Below, piece after piece: positions 48,145 through 56,682 of a DNA stretch of 64,000 bases. The position numbers and the translations under genes are program-made. The notes beneath the pieces are model-generated. The model saw nothing but the letters and a program-made list of their open reading frames with translations, was not told the DNA's origin and did no database searches. Location: NCBI RefSeq assembly GCF_001422885.1, contig NZ_LMMZ01000037.1, forward strand, positions 2,105 through 66,104. The letters are read 5' to 3'. Every line of letters begins with the position of its first letter. The first letter of the stretch is position 1. The stretch comes from Methylobacterium sp. Leaf104. GTDB lineage: Bacteria > Pseudomonadota > Alphaproteobacteria > Rhizobiales > Beijerinckiaceae.

Positions 48145-49053
48145 TCAAAGCGCATCGATCGTCTGCGCGATGCTGGCGGCCACGTTCCGTGCCTCAATGA
48201 TGAGCCCGGCGCACAGCGGCGTCATCGGCTCACGCTCTGGGACCACGAGGCCGACCAGGTGGCTCAGATCCGGCTCGACGATGGGTACAGCACGGACGCG
48301 GTCGTTCAGACGGAAGGTGTCGGCGAGGACCGCCGGCATGATGCTCGCCCACTTCGCCGTACGCACATGGGTGAGCAGCACAATCATCGAATTCGATTCG
48401 AGTAGCGGTGCGGATATGGTTCCCGCATTGAGCAACTGCCGATCGATGATCCGCCTGTTCTGCATGTCCGGCGTCAGAAGGCAGAGCGGGAGACTCGCGA
48501 TCTCGTCCCAGGTCACCGCATCCCGCTCGCCGAACACGCCGTCGATCGCCGTCAACAGGCGATACCGCTCCCGATAGAGCGGCACGGCGGTCAGCCGACC
48601 GAGGGGCTCGTTCTCCAGGTAGGTGATGCCGGCGTCGATCTCGAGGTCGGTGATGAGCCGCCCGATTTCGCCCGAGGTGGTGGATTGGACGGAGAAACGC
48701 ACGTTGGGATGACGCGCCCGGAACGGCGTCGTCAGCGCGGCGACGATCGGGGTAGCCGTCGGAATCGCGGCGAGCCGAAGGGTACCGGACAGGCCGCGCC
48801 GCAGACTCGAGACCTCTTCCCGCATCGCACGGGCATCTCCGACGATGCGCCGCGCCCAGTCGAGGACGCGTTCGCCCTCAGGCGTGAAGCCCTGGAAACG
48901 CGAGCCCCGTTGCACGAGAAGCACACCAAGGCGCTCCTCCAGTTGTTTCACGCCAGCGGACAACGTCTGCTGCGAGACGTTGCAGGCCTGGGCAGCCCGC
49001 CCGAAATGTCGCTCGCGCGCGAGAGCCAGGATGAATTCCAGTCGATCGATCAC
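48145..49053 (-). CDS. LysR-family transcriptional regulator, probable fds regulator
   Basis: A 302-residue LysR protein. The N-terminal helix-turn-helix is HFGRAAQACNVSQQTLSAGV, followed by the linker helix and effector domain. The start is set to GTG at 49053 because GGTGGAGG lies at ideal spacing and the length is normal for the family; an ATG at 49104 would add 17 residues. It is encoded upstream of fdsG on the same strand. LysR proteins of this type next to fds genes usually activate them in response to formate or a related compound; this is inference. Confidence 0.9.
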   Translation of the reverse strand: MIDRLEFILALARERHFGRAAQACNVSQQTLSAGVKQLEERLGVLLVQRGSRFQGFTPEGERVLDWARRIVGDARAMREEVSSLRRGLSGTLRLAAIPTATPIVAALTTPFRARHPNVRFSVQSTTSGEIGRLITDLEIDAGITYLENEPLGRLTAVPLYRERYRLLTAIDGVFGERDAVTWDEIASLPLCLLTPDMQNRRIIDRQLLNAGTISAPLLESNSMIVLLTHVRTAKWASIMPAVLADTFRLNDRVRAVPIVEPDLSHLVGLVVPEREPMTPLCAGLIIEARNVAASIAQTIDAL

Positions 49054-49366
49054 AAGCGGGCCTCCACCAGCGGAGATCCTGTTGGATCGCGCCTTCGCTG
49101 GCATTATGAATTCCGACGGATGAATGGGCCCGCCTGCGACATTTCGATAGACGGTCAAATGCCCGAGTCGAGGCCTCGGGCCCGTATGATGCGACGCTGT
49201 TGCGGTTGCGCACCTCACGGCCTTGTGGTCTGACACGCCAATCGGCGAGACGTGGGTTCAGCCCCGCGGATGGCCAGCGATCCGCGAAATGCACTTGCGA
49301 TTTAGAATAAACCCAGCAAGACGCGCGGCATCGGCGATCACAATCACGGGGAGCCACGAGAGGCAC

Positions 49367-50206
49367 ATGCGGACGACGCAGGCGCAACACCGGTCATCAT
49401 GGGGGCTTGCCGCGCTCGGCGCGTTCCTCGTTTCTTCGTCTTCGGCTCTCGCGGCCGGTATCGGTCAGCCCGTGCCGTGGCAGATGGACCGTCAGGTCGC
49501 CGTCACGGAAAACGCCCGGGACATCCATTCGTTCGAGCACGGCATGCACTGGCTGTCGTTCGGCATCTCGCTGTTCGTGCTCGGCCTGATCCTCTACTGC
49601 GTCTTCCGTTTCAGCGAGAAGGCGAACCCGACGCCCTCGAAGACCACCCACAACACCATGATCGAGGTCGCCTGGACAATCGTCCCGGTGCTGATCCTCG
49701 TCGCGGTTGCGATTCCGTCGTTCCGTCTGCTGCGGACGCAGCTCTCCGATCCGAAGGCCGACGTCCTCGTGAAGGTCATCGGCCATGCCTGGTACTGGTC
49801 CTATGAGTACCCGGCCGTCGAGAACGGCGGAGGCTTCACCTTCGACGCCAATCTCGACGAGGACAAGCAGCCGAAACTGCTCGGCACCGACAACGACATG
49901 GTCGTCCCGGTGAACAAGATCGTGAAGATCCAGGTCACCGCCGCGGACGTCATGCACTCCTGGGCGATGCCGTCCTTCGGCTTCAAGATCGATGCCGTGC
50001 CGGGCCGCCTGAACCAGTTCTGGTTCAAGGCTGAGCGCGAGGGCACCTACCATGGCCAGTGCTCCGAGCTCTGCGGCGCCCGTCACGCCTACATGCCGAT
50101 CACGGTTCAGGTCGTGAGCGAAGTGGCGTACGCCAAGTGGCTCGCGGAAGGTAAGACCAAGTTCGCCCGCATCGACGACCCTTCGAAGTTCGCCGACGCC
50201 CGGTAA
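49367..50206 (+). CDS. ctaC: Cytochrome c oxidase subunit II
   Basis: A 279-residue subunit with a signal peptide, two membrane segments and a periplasmic CuA domain. CuA ligands are in HGQCSELCGARHAYMP. It accepts electrons from cytochrome c and passes them to subunit I. The ATG at 49367 follows GAGAGG. First gene of the cta cluster, divergent from the LysR gene with about 310 bases between. Confidence 0.96.
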   Translation: MRTTQAQHRSSWGLAALGAFLVSSSSALAAGIGQPVPWQMDRQVAVTENARDIHSFEHGMHWLSFGISLFVLGLILYCVFRFSEKANPTPSKTTHNTMIEVAWTIVPVLILVAVAIPSFRLLRTQLSDPKADVLVKVIGHAWYWSYEYPAVENGGGFTFDANLDEDKQPKLLGTDNDMVVPVNKIVKIQVTAADVMHSWAMPSFGFKIDAVPGRLNQFWFKAEREGTYHGQCSELCGARHAYMPITVQVVSEVAYAKWLAEGKTKFARIDDPSKFADAR

Positions 50207-50294
50207 GGGCGCGGATTCCGGGACCGAGCCCTCGAGCGGCGCTCGATCCCACCATCGAGATGATTACGAGAAACCTGGACTAAGGTCTGCATCC

Positions 50295-51926
50295 ATGGCG
50301 AACGCCGCTGCACATACGGGGCACCACGACGCCCACGACCACCACATGCCGTCCTTCTTCTCCCGCTGGTTCCTGTCGACGAACCACAAGGACATCGGCA
50401 CCCTCTACCTGCTGTTCGCTTTCTGCGCGGGCATCATGGGAGCGTTCCTCTCCTTCGGCATCCGCATGGAGATGGAAGAGCCCGGCCTCCAGTACTTCGC
50501 CAATCCCGGCACCTACAACGTGTTCGTCACCGGGCACGGCCTCATCATGGTGTTCTTCATGGTGATGCCCGCCCTGATCGGCGGCTTCGGCAACTGGTTC
50601 GTGCCCCTCATGATCGGCGCGCCAGACATGGCGTTCCCGCGCATGAACAACATCTCGTTCTGGCTGACGGTCGCGGGCTTCTTCAGCCTCGTCTGCTCGC
50701 TGTTCGTCGAGGGCGCCCCCGGCTCCTCCGGCGCCGGCACCGGCTGGACCGTCTACCCGCCGCTGTCGAGTTCCGGCCACCCGGGCCCGGCCGTGGACTT
50801 CGCGATCTTCGCCCTCCACCTCTCCGGAGCGGGCTCGATCCTCGGTGCCATCAACTTCATCACCACCATCCTGAACATGCGCGCGCCGGGCATGACCCTG
50901 CACAAGATGCCGCTGTTCGCTTGGTCGATGCTGGTGACCGCGTTCCTTCTGCTCCTGTCTCTCCCGGTGCTCGCCGGCGCAATCACGATGCTGCTGACCG
51001 ACCGCAACTTCGGCACGACCTTCTTCGATCCGGCTGGCGGCGGCGATCCGGTGCTCTATCAGCACCTGTTCTGGTTCTTCGGTCACCCCGAAGTGTACAT
51101 CATGATCCTGCCGGCCTTCGGCATCGTCTCGCACATCATCTCGACCTTCTCGCGCAAGCCCGTCTTCGGCTACCTCGCCATGGCCTACGCCATGGTCGCG
51201 ATCGGCGTCGTCGGCTTCGTCGTGTGGGCTCACCACATGTATACGGTCGGCCTGTCGCTGCAGACGCAATCCTACTTCGTCTTCGCCACGATGGTCATCG
51301 CGGTTCCCACCGGCGTGAAGATCTTCTCCTGGATCGCGACGATGTGGGGCGGCTCGATCCGCTTCACCGCCGCCATGCACTGGGCGGTCGGTTTCATCTT
51401 CCTGTTCACGGTCGGCGGCGTCACCGGCGTCGTGCTGGCGAACTCGGCGGTCGATAAGTACCTGCACGACACCTACTACGTCGTGGCGCACTTCCACTAC
51501 GTTCTCTCGCTCGGTGCCGTGTTCATCATCTTCGCCGGTGTCTACTACTGGTTCCCGAAGATGACCGGGCACATCATCCCCGAGTGGGCCGGCAAGCTGC
51601 ACTTCTGGCTCGCCTTCATCGGTGCGAACGTGTTGTTCTTCCCGATGCACTTCCTCGGCCTTGCCGGCATGCCGCGCCGCTACGCGGATTACCCGGAAGC
51701 CTTTGCCGGCTGGCACAAGGTCTCCACCTGGGGCGGACATATCTTCGCCCTCGGCATGGTGGTGTTCTTCATCGGCGTCGTCCTGGCGTTCCGCTCCAGC
51801 AAGCGCGCCGCCGACAATCCGTGGGGCGAGGGTGCGACCACCCTGGAATGGACGCTGTCCTCTCCTCCGCCCTTCCACCAGTTCGAGACTCTTCCCCGGA
51901 TCGTCGACGAACCGGGCCACCACTGA
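50295..51926 (+). CDS. ctaD: Cytochrome c oxidase subunit I (aa3 type)
   Basis: A 543-residue heme-copper oxidase subunit with twelve membrane segments. The HPEVYIMILPAFGIVSHI and WAHHMYTVGL motifs provide CuB ligands and the cross-linked His-Tyr pair of the K pathway. It holds heme a, heme a3 and CuB and pumps protons. It starts 88 bases after ctaC. A strong hairpin lies between it and ctaB. Confidence 0.97.
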   Translation: MANAAAHTGHHDAHDHHMPSFFSRWFLSTNHKDIGTLYLLFAFCAGIMGAFLSFGIRMEMEEPGLQYFANPGTYNVFVTGHGLIMVFFMVMPALIGGFGNWFVPLMIGAPDMAFPRMNNISFWLTVAGFFSLVCSLFVEGAPGSSGAGTGWTVYPPLSSSGHPGPAVDFAIFALHLSGAGSILGAINFITTILNMRAPGMTLHKMPLFAWSMLVTAFLLLLSLPVLAGAITMLLTDRNFGTTFFDPAGGGDPVLYQHLFWFFGHPEVYIMILPAFGIVSHIISTFSRKPVFGYLAMAYAMVAIGVVGFVVWAHHMYTVGLSLQTQSYFVFATMVIAVPTGVKIFSWIATMWGGSIRFTAAMHWAVGFIFLFTVGGVTGVVLANSAVDKYLHDTYYVVAHFHYVLSLGAVFIIFAGVYYWFPKMTGHIIPEWAGKLHFWLAFIGANVLFFPMHFLGLAGMPRRYADYPEAFAGWHKVSTWGGHIFALGMVVFFIGVVLAFRSSKRAADNPWGEGATTLEWTLSSPPPFHQFETLPRIVDEPGHH

Positions 51927-51949
51927 GGCCCACCACAGCTTCGAGGATT

Positions 51950-51975
51950 GCGAGGACCGCGCGAGCGGTCCTCGC
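51950..51975 (+). terminator. Strong hairpin between ctaD and ctaB
   Basis: GCGAGGACCGC (51950-51960) and GCGGTCCTCGC (51965-51975) form a perfect 11-base stem with a GCGA loop, followed by TCTTT. It begins 24 bases after the ctaD stop. It would lower expression of the assembly genes relative to the structural genes ctaC and ctaD. Confidence 0.65.
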
Positions 51976-52092
51976 TCTTTCCCGGAAACCTCGGCCAAGC
52001 TCATGGGAGCGATGCCGCGGCTTCTCGCAAAGGGCGGCGCCACGCGGCGCGATCCGAAGCCCCATCGGACACGAGAACCGTATCAGGAACCC

Positions 52093-53043
52093 ATGACGAG
52101 CCTGTCGAACAGCCTGCCCGCTGGCGCCGAGCCGCAAGTTCTGTCGCCGGTCGGCGGCGAGGTGTCGGACTTCTTCGCCTTGCTGAAGCCACGCGTGATG
52201 GTGCTGGTCATCTTCACCGCCCTCGTCGGCATGCTTGTCTCCAACGTTCACATCCAGCCGGTGGTCGGTTCGATCTCCCTGCTGATGATCGCCGTCGGCG
52301 CGGGTGCCTCGGGCTGCCTGAACATGTGGTGGGACGCCGACATCGACGCGGTGATGACCCGGACCGCGAAGCGACCGATCCCGGACGGCCGCATCCGCCC
52401 GAACGAGGCGCTGGCCTTCGGCATCGTGTTGTCGGTGGGATCGGTCCTGGTGCTCGGCCTCGCCTCGAACTGGCTGGCCGCCGGACTCCTCGCCTTCACC
52501 ATCGTGTTCTACGCCGTCGTCTATTCGATGTGGCTGAAGCGGGCCACGCCCCAGAACATCGTCATCGGCGGCGCGGCAGGCGCCCTTCCTCCGATGGTGG
52601 GCCAGGCCGCCGTCACCGGCACCATCGGCATCGAGTCGCTGGTCCTGTTCCTGATCATCTTCATCTGGACACCGCCGCACTTCTGGGCCCTCGCGCTCAT
52701 CAAGTCCGCCGACTATGCCAAGGCCGGCATCCCGATGATGCCGAACGTGGCCGGGCCGGATTCGACCCGCCGCCAGATCATCGCCTACTCGATTCTCCTG
52801 TTTCCCCTCGGCCTCGCACCCGTCGCCCTCGGTTTCGGCGGCTGGCTCTACGCGGTGACCGCACTCCTCGGCGGCCTCGGCATGCTGGCCTTCAGCGTCC
52901 ACGTCTTTCGCAATCGCGAGGGCGAGCCCGAGCGCAAGGCGGCCATGGGCATGTTCGGGTTCTCGATCCTGCACCTCTTCCTGATGTTCGCGGCCCTGCT
53001 GGCGGAGCAGAGCCTCGGCCTCTTCCGAGCGGTGAACCTGTGA
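52093..53043 (+). CDS. ctaB: Protoheme IX farnesyltransferase
   Basis: A 316-residue UbiA-family membrane enzyme with about nine hydrophobic segments. The prenyl diphosphate motif NMWWDADIDAVMTRT is clear. It converts heme b to heme o, the precursor of heme a for CtaD. The ATG at 52093 follows a GGAACCC and starts the conserved part. The stop overlaps the next small gene (GTGA). Confidence 0.95.
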   Translation: MTSLSNSLPAGAEPQVLSPVGGEVSDFFALLKPRVMVLVIFTALVGMLVSNVHIQPVVGSISLLMIAVGAGASGCLNMWWDADIDAVMTRTAKRPIPDGRIRPNEALAFGIVLSVGSVLVLGLASNWLAAGLLAFTIVFYAVVYSMWLKRATPQNIVIGGAAGALPPMVGQAAVTGTIGIESLVLFLIIFIWTPPHFWALALIKSADYAKAGIPMMPNVAGPDSTRRQIIAYSILLFPLGLAPVALGFGGWLYAVTALLGGLGMLAFSVHVFRNREGEPERKAAMGMFGFSILHLFLMFAALLAEQSLGLFRAVNL

Positions 53044-53213
53044 GCGATCGACCCGGCCTGCCTGGAAGCCCGCGTCCGCTGACGCCCGAGGAGTCGCAGC
53101 GCCGCCGCAAGCGCTCGATTGCCATCGCAGCCGTCCTGTTCGCGCTCGTGACCATCTTCTACGTGCTGACGATCGCGAAACTCGGGCCCCAGGTCCTCAA
53201 CCGCCCGATCTGA
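53040..53213 (+). CDS. CoxF-like small membrane protein
   Basis: A 57-residue protein with a GTG start overlapping the ctaB stop. It has a charged N terminus (TPEESQRRRKRSI), one membrane segment (AIAAVLFALVTIFYVLTIA) and a short tail. Small proteins of this shape are regularly encoded between ctaB and ctaG in alphaproteobacteria and are called CoxF; their exact role in oxidase assembly is unclear. Confidence 0.75.
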   Translation: MSDRPGLPGSPRPLTPEESQRRRKRSIAIAAVLFALVTIFYVLTIAKLGPQVLNRPI

Positions 53214-53240
53214 TCGCGCCGGACAACGGAGACGCATCTG

Positions 53241-53852
53241 ATGGCCGACCCCAGACATGCCCAGCGTGGACCCGGACGCCGGGCCGGCGTCACGGCCTTC
53301 GCCTGCGCAGGCCTCGCCTTCGGTATGATCGGCCTCGCCTTCGCGTCGGTGCCGCTCTACGACATGTTCTGCAAGGCGACCGGCTACGATGGGACGCCGC
53401 GCACCGGCCTCGCTCCGACGGTGGCGGCGATCGACGACAGCATGGTCGTCCATTTCGACACCAATGTCGCGTCGAGCCTGCCTTGGCGCTTCCAGGCGGA
53501 GTCGCCGAAGGTCGAGGCCCGCCTTGGCGAGACCAAGACCGTTTTCTTCCGCGTGAAGAACACGGGCACCACACCCTCCACCGGCATCGCCACCTTCAAC
53601 GTCCAGCCGGGGCTGATGGGCAGTTTCTTCGTCAAAGTGCAGTGCTTCTGCTTTAACGAGCAGACCCTGCAGCCGGGCGAGACCATGGATTTCCCGGTAG
53701 TGTTCTACATCGACCCCGAGGTCCGCAAGGATTCGAACACGGCGCACCTGTCGGAGATGACGCTCTCCTACACCTACTTCGCCTCTAAGAACGGCCAGCC
53801 CACGGCCGCGCTTGCGACAACGGGCGGCACGGGGACGAAGTCGAATTTTTGA
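53241..53852 (+). CDS. ctaG: Cytochrome c oxidase assembly protein CtaG (Cox11)
   Basis: A 203-residue Cox11-family protein. One N-terminal membrane segment is followed by a periplasmic immunoglobulin-like domain with the copper motif KVQCFCFNEQ. It delivers copper to CuB of subunit I. It lies 27 bases after the CoxF-like gene and about 140 before ctaE. Confidence 0.95.
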   Translation: MADPRHAQRGPGRRAGVTAFACAGLAFGMIGLAFASVPLYDMFCKATGYDGTPRTGLAPTVAAIDDSMVVHFDTNVASSLPWRFQAESPKVEARLGETKTVFFRVKNTGTTPSTGIATFNVQPGLMGSFFVKVQCFCFNEQTLQPGETMDFPVVFYIDPEVRKDSNTAHLSEMTLSYTYFASKNGQPTAALATTGGTGTKSNF

Positions 53853-53989
53853 TGGCGCAAGCGTGACAACAGCACGTGACCCTGGATAAGGGTTGGCCAC
53901 AACAATCCGGGGCAACCCGGGCGGAACGATGCATTCAGTGGATCGAAGGCCGGTGACGGTCCGAAGGTCGGGGGTAGGAGAAGAGTTCA

Positions 53990-54847
53990 ATGGCCGAGGC
54001 GCACGCCAAAAATCACGACTTCCACATTCTCGCCCCGAGTCCCTGGCCGCTGATCGGCGCCTTTTCGGGGTTCCTGATGGCGTTCGGCGCTGTGTTCTGG
54101 ATGAAGAGCCTCCAGATCGGCACGCTCACTCCCGGTCCCTACATCTTCGGCGCCGGTCTCCTCGGCGTGCTCTACACCATGTTCGCTTGGTGGAAGGACG
54201 TCGTGCACGAGGCCAACACGGGCGACCACACTCGCGTCGTGCAGCTGCATCACCGCTACGGCATGATCATGTTCATCGCCTCCGAGGTGATGTTCTTCGT
54301 TGCCTGGTTCTGGGCCTACTTCGAGGCGGCGCTGTACACCGCCGATCCAATCCAGGCCTCGCGCGTCGATTTCACGGGCGGCACTTGGCCGCCGAAGGGC
54401 ATCGAGGCGTTCGACCCCTGGCACCTGCCGCTCCTCAACACCCTGATCCTGCTCACCTCCGGCACGACGATCACCTGGGCGCACCACGCCCTGCTGCATG
54501 ACGATCGTAAGGGCCTGAAGTACGGCCTCTGGCTGACGATCATCCTCGGCGCCCTGTTCTCCGCCTGTCAAGCCTACGAGTATGCCCACGCCCATTTTGG
54601 ATTCTCGGGCAGCATCTACTCGTCGACCTTTTTCATGGCGACCGGCTTCCACGGCTTCCACGTCATCATCGGCACGATCTTCCTCGCGATCTGCCTCTAC
54701 CGCGCCTATCTCGGTCAGTTCACCACCCGCCAGCACCTCGGCTTCGAGTTCGCTGCCTGGTACTGGCACTTCGTCGATGTGGTGTGGCTGTTCCTGTTCG
54801 CGTCGATCTACGTCTGGGGCGCTGGAGCAGGTCACGCGGCCCACTGA
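53990..54847 (+). CDS. ctaE: Cytochrome c oxidase subunit III
   Basis: A 285-residue membrane protein with seven hydrophobic segments, including the conserved FIASEVMFFVAWFWAYFE and ATGFHGFHVIIGTIFLA. Subunit III stabilises the oxidase and supports proton uptake. The start follows GGAGAAG. A rho-independent terminator begins 33 bases after the stop. Confidence 0.96.
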   Translation: MAEAHAKNHDFHILAPSPWPLIGAFSGFLMAFGAVFWMKSLQIGTLTPGPYIFGAGLLGVLYTMFAWWKDVVHEANTGDHTRVVQLHHRYGMIMFIASEVMFFVAWFWAYFEAALYTADPIQASRVDFTGGTWPPKGIEAFDPWHLPLLNTLILLTSGTTITWAHHALLHDDRKGLKYGLWLTIILGALFSACQAYEYAHAHFGFSGSIYSSTFFMATGFHGFHVIIGTIFLAICLYRAYLGQFTTRQHLGFEFAAWYWHFVDVVWLFLFASIYVWGAGAGHAAH

Positions 54848-54879
54848 GCTCGGCCTTCACCGCATGCCAGGATTGAAGG

Positions 54880-54902
54880 GGGCGGCGCGAGCCGCCCTTT
54901 TT
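54880..54902 (+). terminator. Rho-independent terminator after ctaE
   Basis: GGGCGGC (54880-54886) pairs with GCCGCCC (54891-54897) around a GCGA loop and is followed by TTTTT. This is the clearest intrinsic terminator in the window. It ends the cta structural transcript before the DUF983 and surf1 genes. Confidence 0.85.
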
Positions 54903-54939
54903 CGTGGGCGCGCCTGAAGAGCGCGTGGGTCATTCCCAT

Positions 54940-55350
54940 ATGAAACCGAGCGGCGCGGTGCCGTACGAGGAGTTACAGATCTTGGACGCATCGCGGCCGA
55001 AGCCTTCCCCCGTCTCCGCCGGCCTTCGCGGTCGCTGTCCGCGCTGCGGCGAGGGCCATATGTTCGACGGCTTCCTCACCTTCCGGCCGTCCTGCGAGGT
55101 CTGTGGCCTCGATTATGGCAGCTTCAATTCCGGTGACGGACCCGCCTTCTTCGTGATGTCGATCGTCGGCATCATCGTGGTCGGGCTCGCCCTGTGGATG
55201 GAGATCACCTACGAGCCGCCGATCTGGGTCCACGCCCTCGTGGCTGGCACCCTTTCGATCGGGCTCAGCCTGCTGCTGGTGCGTCCCCTGAAGGGAGTCC
55301 TCGCAGCCCTTCAATTCACCAACAAGGCCGAGCAGGGACGCTTCCGGTAG
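54940..55350 (+). CDS. DUF983 family protein
   Basis: A 136-residue protein. The zinc-ribbon-like cysteines CPRCGEGHMF and CEVCGLDYGSF precede two membrane segments (FFVMSIVGIIVVGLALWM and a second near residues 95-115). DUF983 genes are common beside ctaE and surf1, so a role in oxidase assembly is likely but unproven. The ATG at 54940 is used; a GTG at 54904 would begin inside the terminator's tail. Confidence 0.85.
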   Translation: MKPSGAVPYEELQILDASRPKPSPVSAGLRGRCPRCGEGHMFDGFLTFRPSCEVCGLDYGSFNSGDGPAFFVMSIVGIIVVGLALWMEITYEPPIWVHALVAGTLSIGLSLLLVRPLKGVLAALQFTNKAEQGRFR

Positions 55351-55352
55351 CC

Positions 55353-56117
55353 ATGGCTTCGACCCTTCGCCCCGGCGCCTGGCGCAGCATCCTGGCGCCC
55401 GGCCTCGTCTCTCTCGTCTGCCTCGCCATTCTCCTTGGGCTCGGAATCTGGCAGCTCGAGCGCAAGGGTGAGAAGGAGGCGCTGATCGCCCGCATCCTAG
55501 CACGCGCGAAGGTCGAGCCGCCGGGCACGCTCCCGGTGCCTCAGAACTGGGACCCGGTCCGGGACGAATTCCGCAGGGTCCGCGTCATTGGCAGCTTCCA
55601 GCACGAGAAAGAGACGCTGGTCCATGGCCTCGCCGCTGGGGAAGTGCCGGGGCGGGCACTCCAGGGCTACTACCTCCTGACACCGTTCCAGATCCAGGAT
55701 GGCGGCACCGTCCTCATCAACCGAGGCTTCGTGCCCACGGAGTTGAAGGCGACTGCGAACCGCTTGGCCGGTCAGGTCGCAGGCCTGACCACGGTCACCG
55801 GCATTCTGCGCGGCTCCGAGCCGCGCACGATGTTCGTGCCGGCGCCGGACCCCGTCCGCAACGAGTGGTTCAACCGCGACATCGCCGGTATCAGTGCCTC
55901 GCGCGGTATCGCCGCCCCCCTACCCTACCTCGTAGAGGCCGATGGAACTCCTAATCCGGGGGGCTGGCCGAAGGGCGGGCAATTGCGCGTCGACCTGCCG
56001 AATAACCACCTGCAATATGCTTTCACCTGGTTCGGCATCGCCGCCTGTCTTCTCGGCGTCTTCGGTGTCTTCGCCTGGCGCCGCCTGCATGAGGATCCGG
56101 CCGCTGCGCCCTCGTGA
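55353..56117 (+). CDS. SURF1 family cytochrome oxidase assembly protein
   Basis: A 254-residue SURF1 protein. Membrane segments lie near both ends (LVSLVCLAILLGLGIWQLER and FTWFGIAACLLGVFGVFAW), and the periplasmic part contains the conserved GYYLLTPFQ and VLINRGFVP stretches. SURF1 helps insert heme a into subunit I. The ATG is 2 bases after the DUF983 stop, so the two are cotranscribed. Confidence 0.93.
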   Translation: MASTLRPGAWRSILAPGLVSLVCLAILLGLGIWQLERKGEKEALIARILARAKVEPPGTLPVPQNWDPVRDEFRRVRVIGSFQHEKETLVHGLAAGEVPGRALQGYYLLTPFQIQDGGTVLINRGFVPTELKATANRLAGQVAGLTTVTGILRGSEPRTMFVPAPDPVRNEWFNRDIAGISASRGIAAPLPYLVEADGTPNPGGWPKGGQLRVDLPNNHLQYAFTWFGIAACLLGVFGVFAWRRLHEDPAAAPS

Positions 56118-56199
56118 CGGGAGCGGCTGAAAACTTGCTTCGCCCGGATTGTGGCCCAGTTAACCTTCCGACTAGCGGTCACGATACGGAGTGGGTCCC

Positions 56200-56616
56200 A
56201 TGCGCACCGTTATCCTGCTCCTCGCCCTGCTGACGAGCCCGTCGGTCGCGCTGGCTGTCGACACCGCCGCTAGAGACGCCGCGAGAGCCACGGTCGAGCG
56301 GCAGATCGACGCCTTCCAGCGGGACGACGCGGCGACTGCCTACGCCCAGGCTGCGCCTGCCATCCAGAGCATGTTCCCCTCGCCCGAGACCTTCATCGCG
56401 ATGGTCCGGCAAGGCTACGCCGCCGTCTATCGCGCCCGGCGCTACAGCGTGGATCGTATCGAGGAAGCCGGCGACGACGGCCTCGCCCTCGGCGTCACCC
56501 TGCAGGACGCCGAGGGCACCGACTGGGCCGCCCTCTACAGCCTTGAGAAGCAGGCGGACGGGGCCTGGCGGATCACCGGATGCCGGCTGGTGAAGGCACC
56601 GGGCAGCAACGCCTAA
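56200..56616 (+). CDS. DUF4864 family secreted protein
   Basis: A 138-residue protein with a Sec signal peptide (MRTVILLLALLTSPSVALA) and an NTF2-like domain (VERQIDAFQRDDAATAYAQA, FIAMVRQGYAAVYRARRY). This matches DUF4864, of unknown function. The ATG at 56200 begins the signal peptide directly; a GTG three codons upstream is possible. Confidence 0.8.
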   Translation: MRTVILLLALLTSPSVALAVDTAARDAARATVERQIDAFQRDDAATAYAQAAPAIQSMFPSPETFIAMVRQGYAAVYRARRYSVDRIEEAGDDGLALGVTLQDAEGTDWAALYSLEKQADGAWRITGCRLVKAPGSNA

Positions 56617-56682
56617 GCCTGCCCAAGCCTTTCGACACGCCCGCCGACATCGTGTAGACGGGGCGCCTTCCCGGAGGCCCCC

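Noticed and set aside
49054..49236. Longer N terminus for the LysR regulator
   Set aside because: The GTG at 49053 has an ideal GGAGG and begins the conserved IDRLEFILALA segment; upstream residues show no similarity to LysR proteins.
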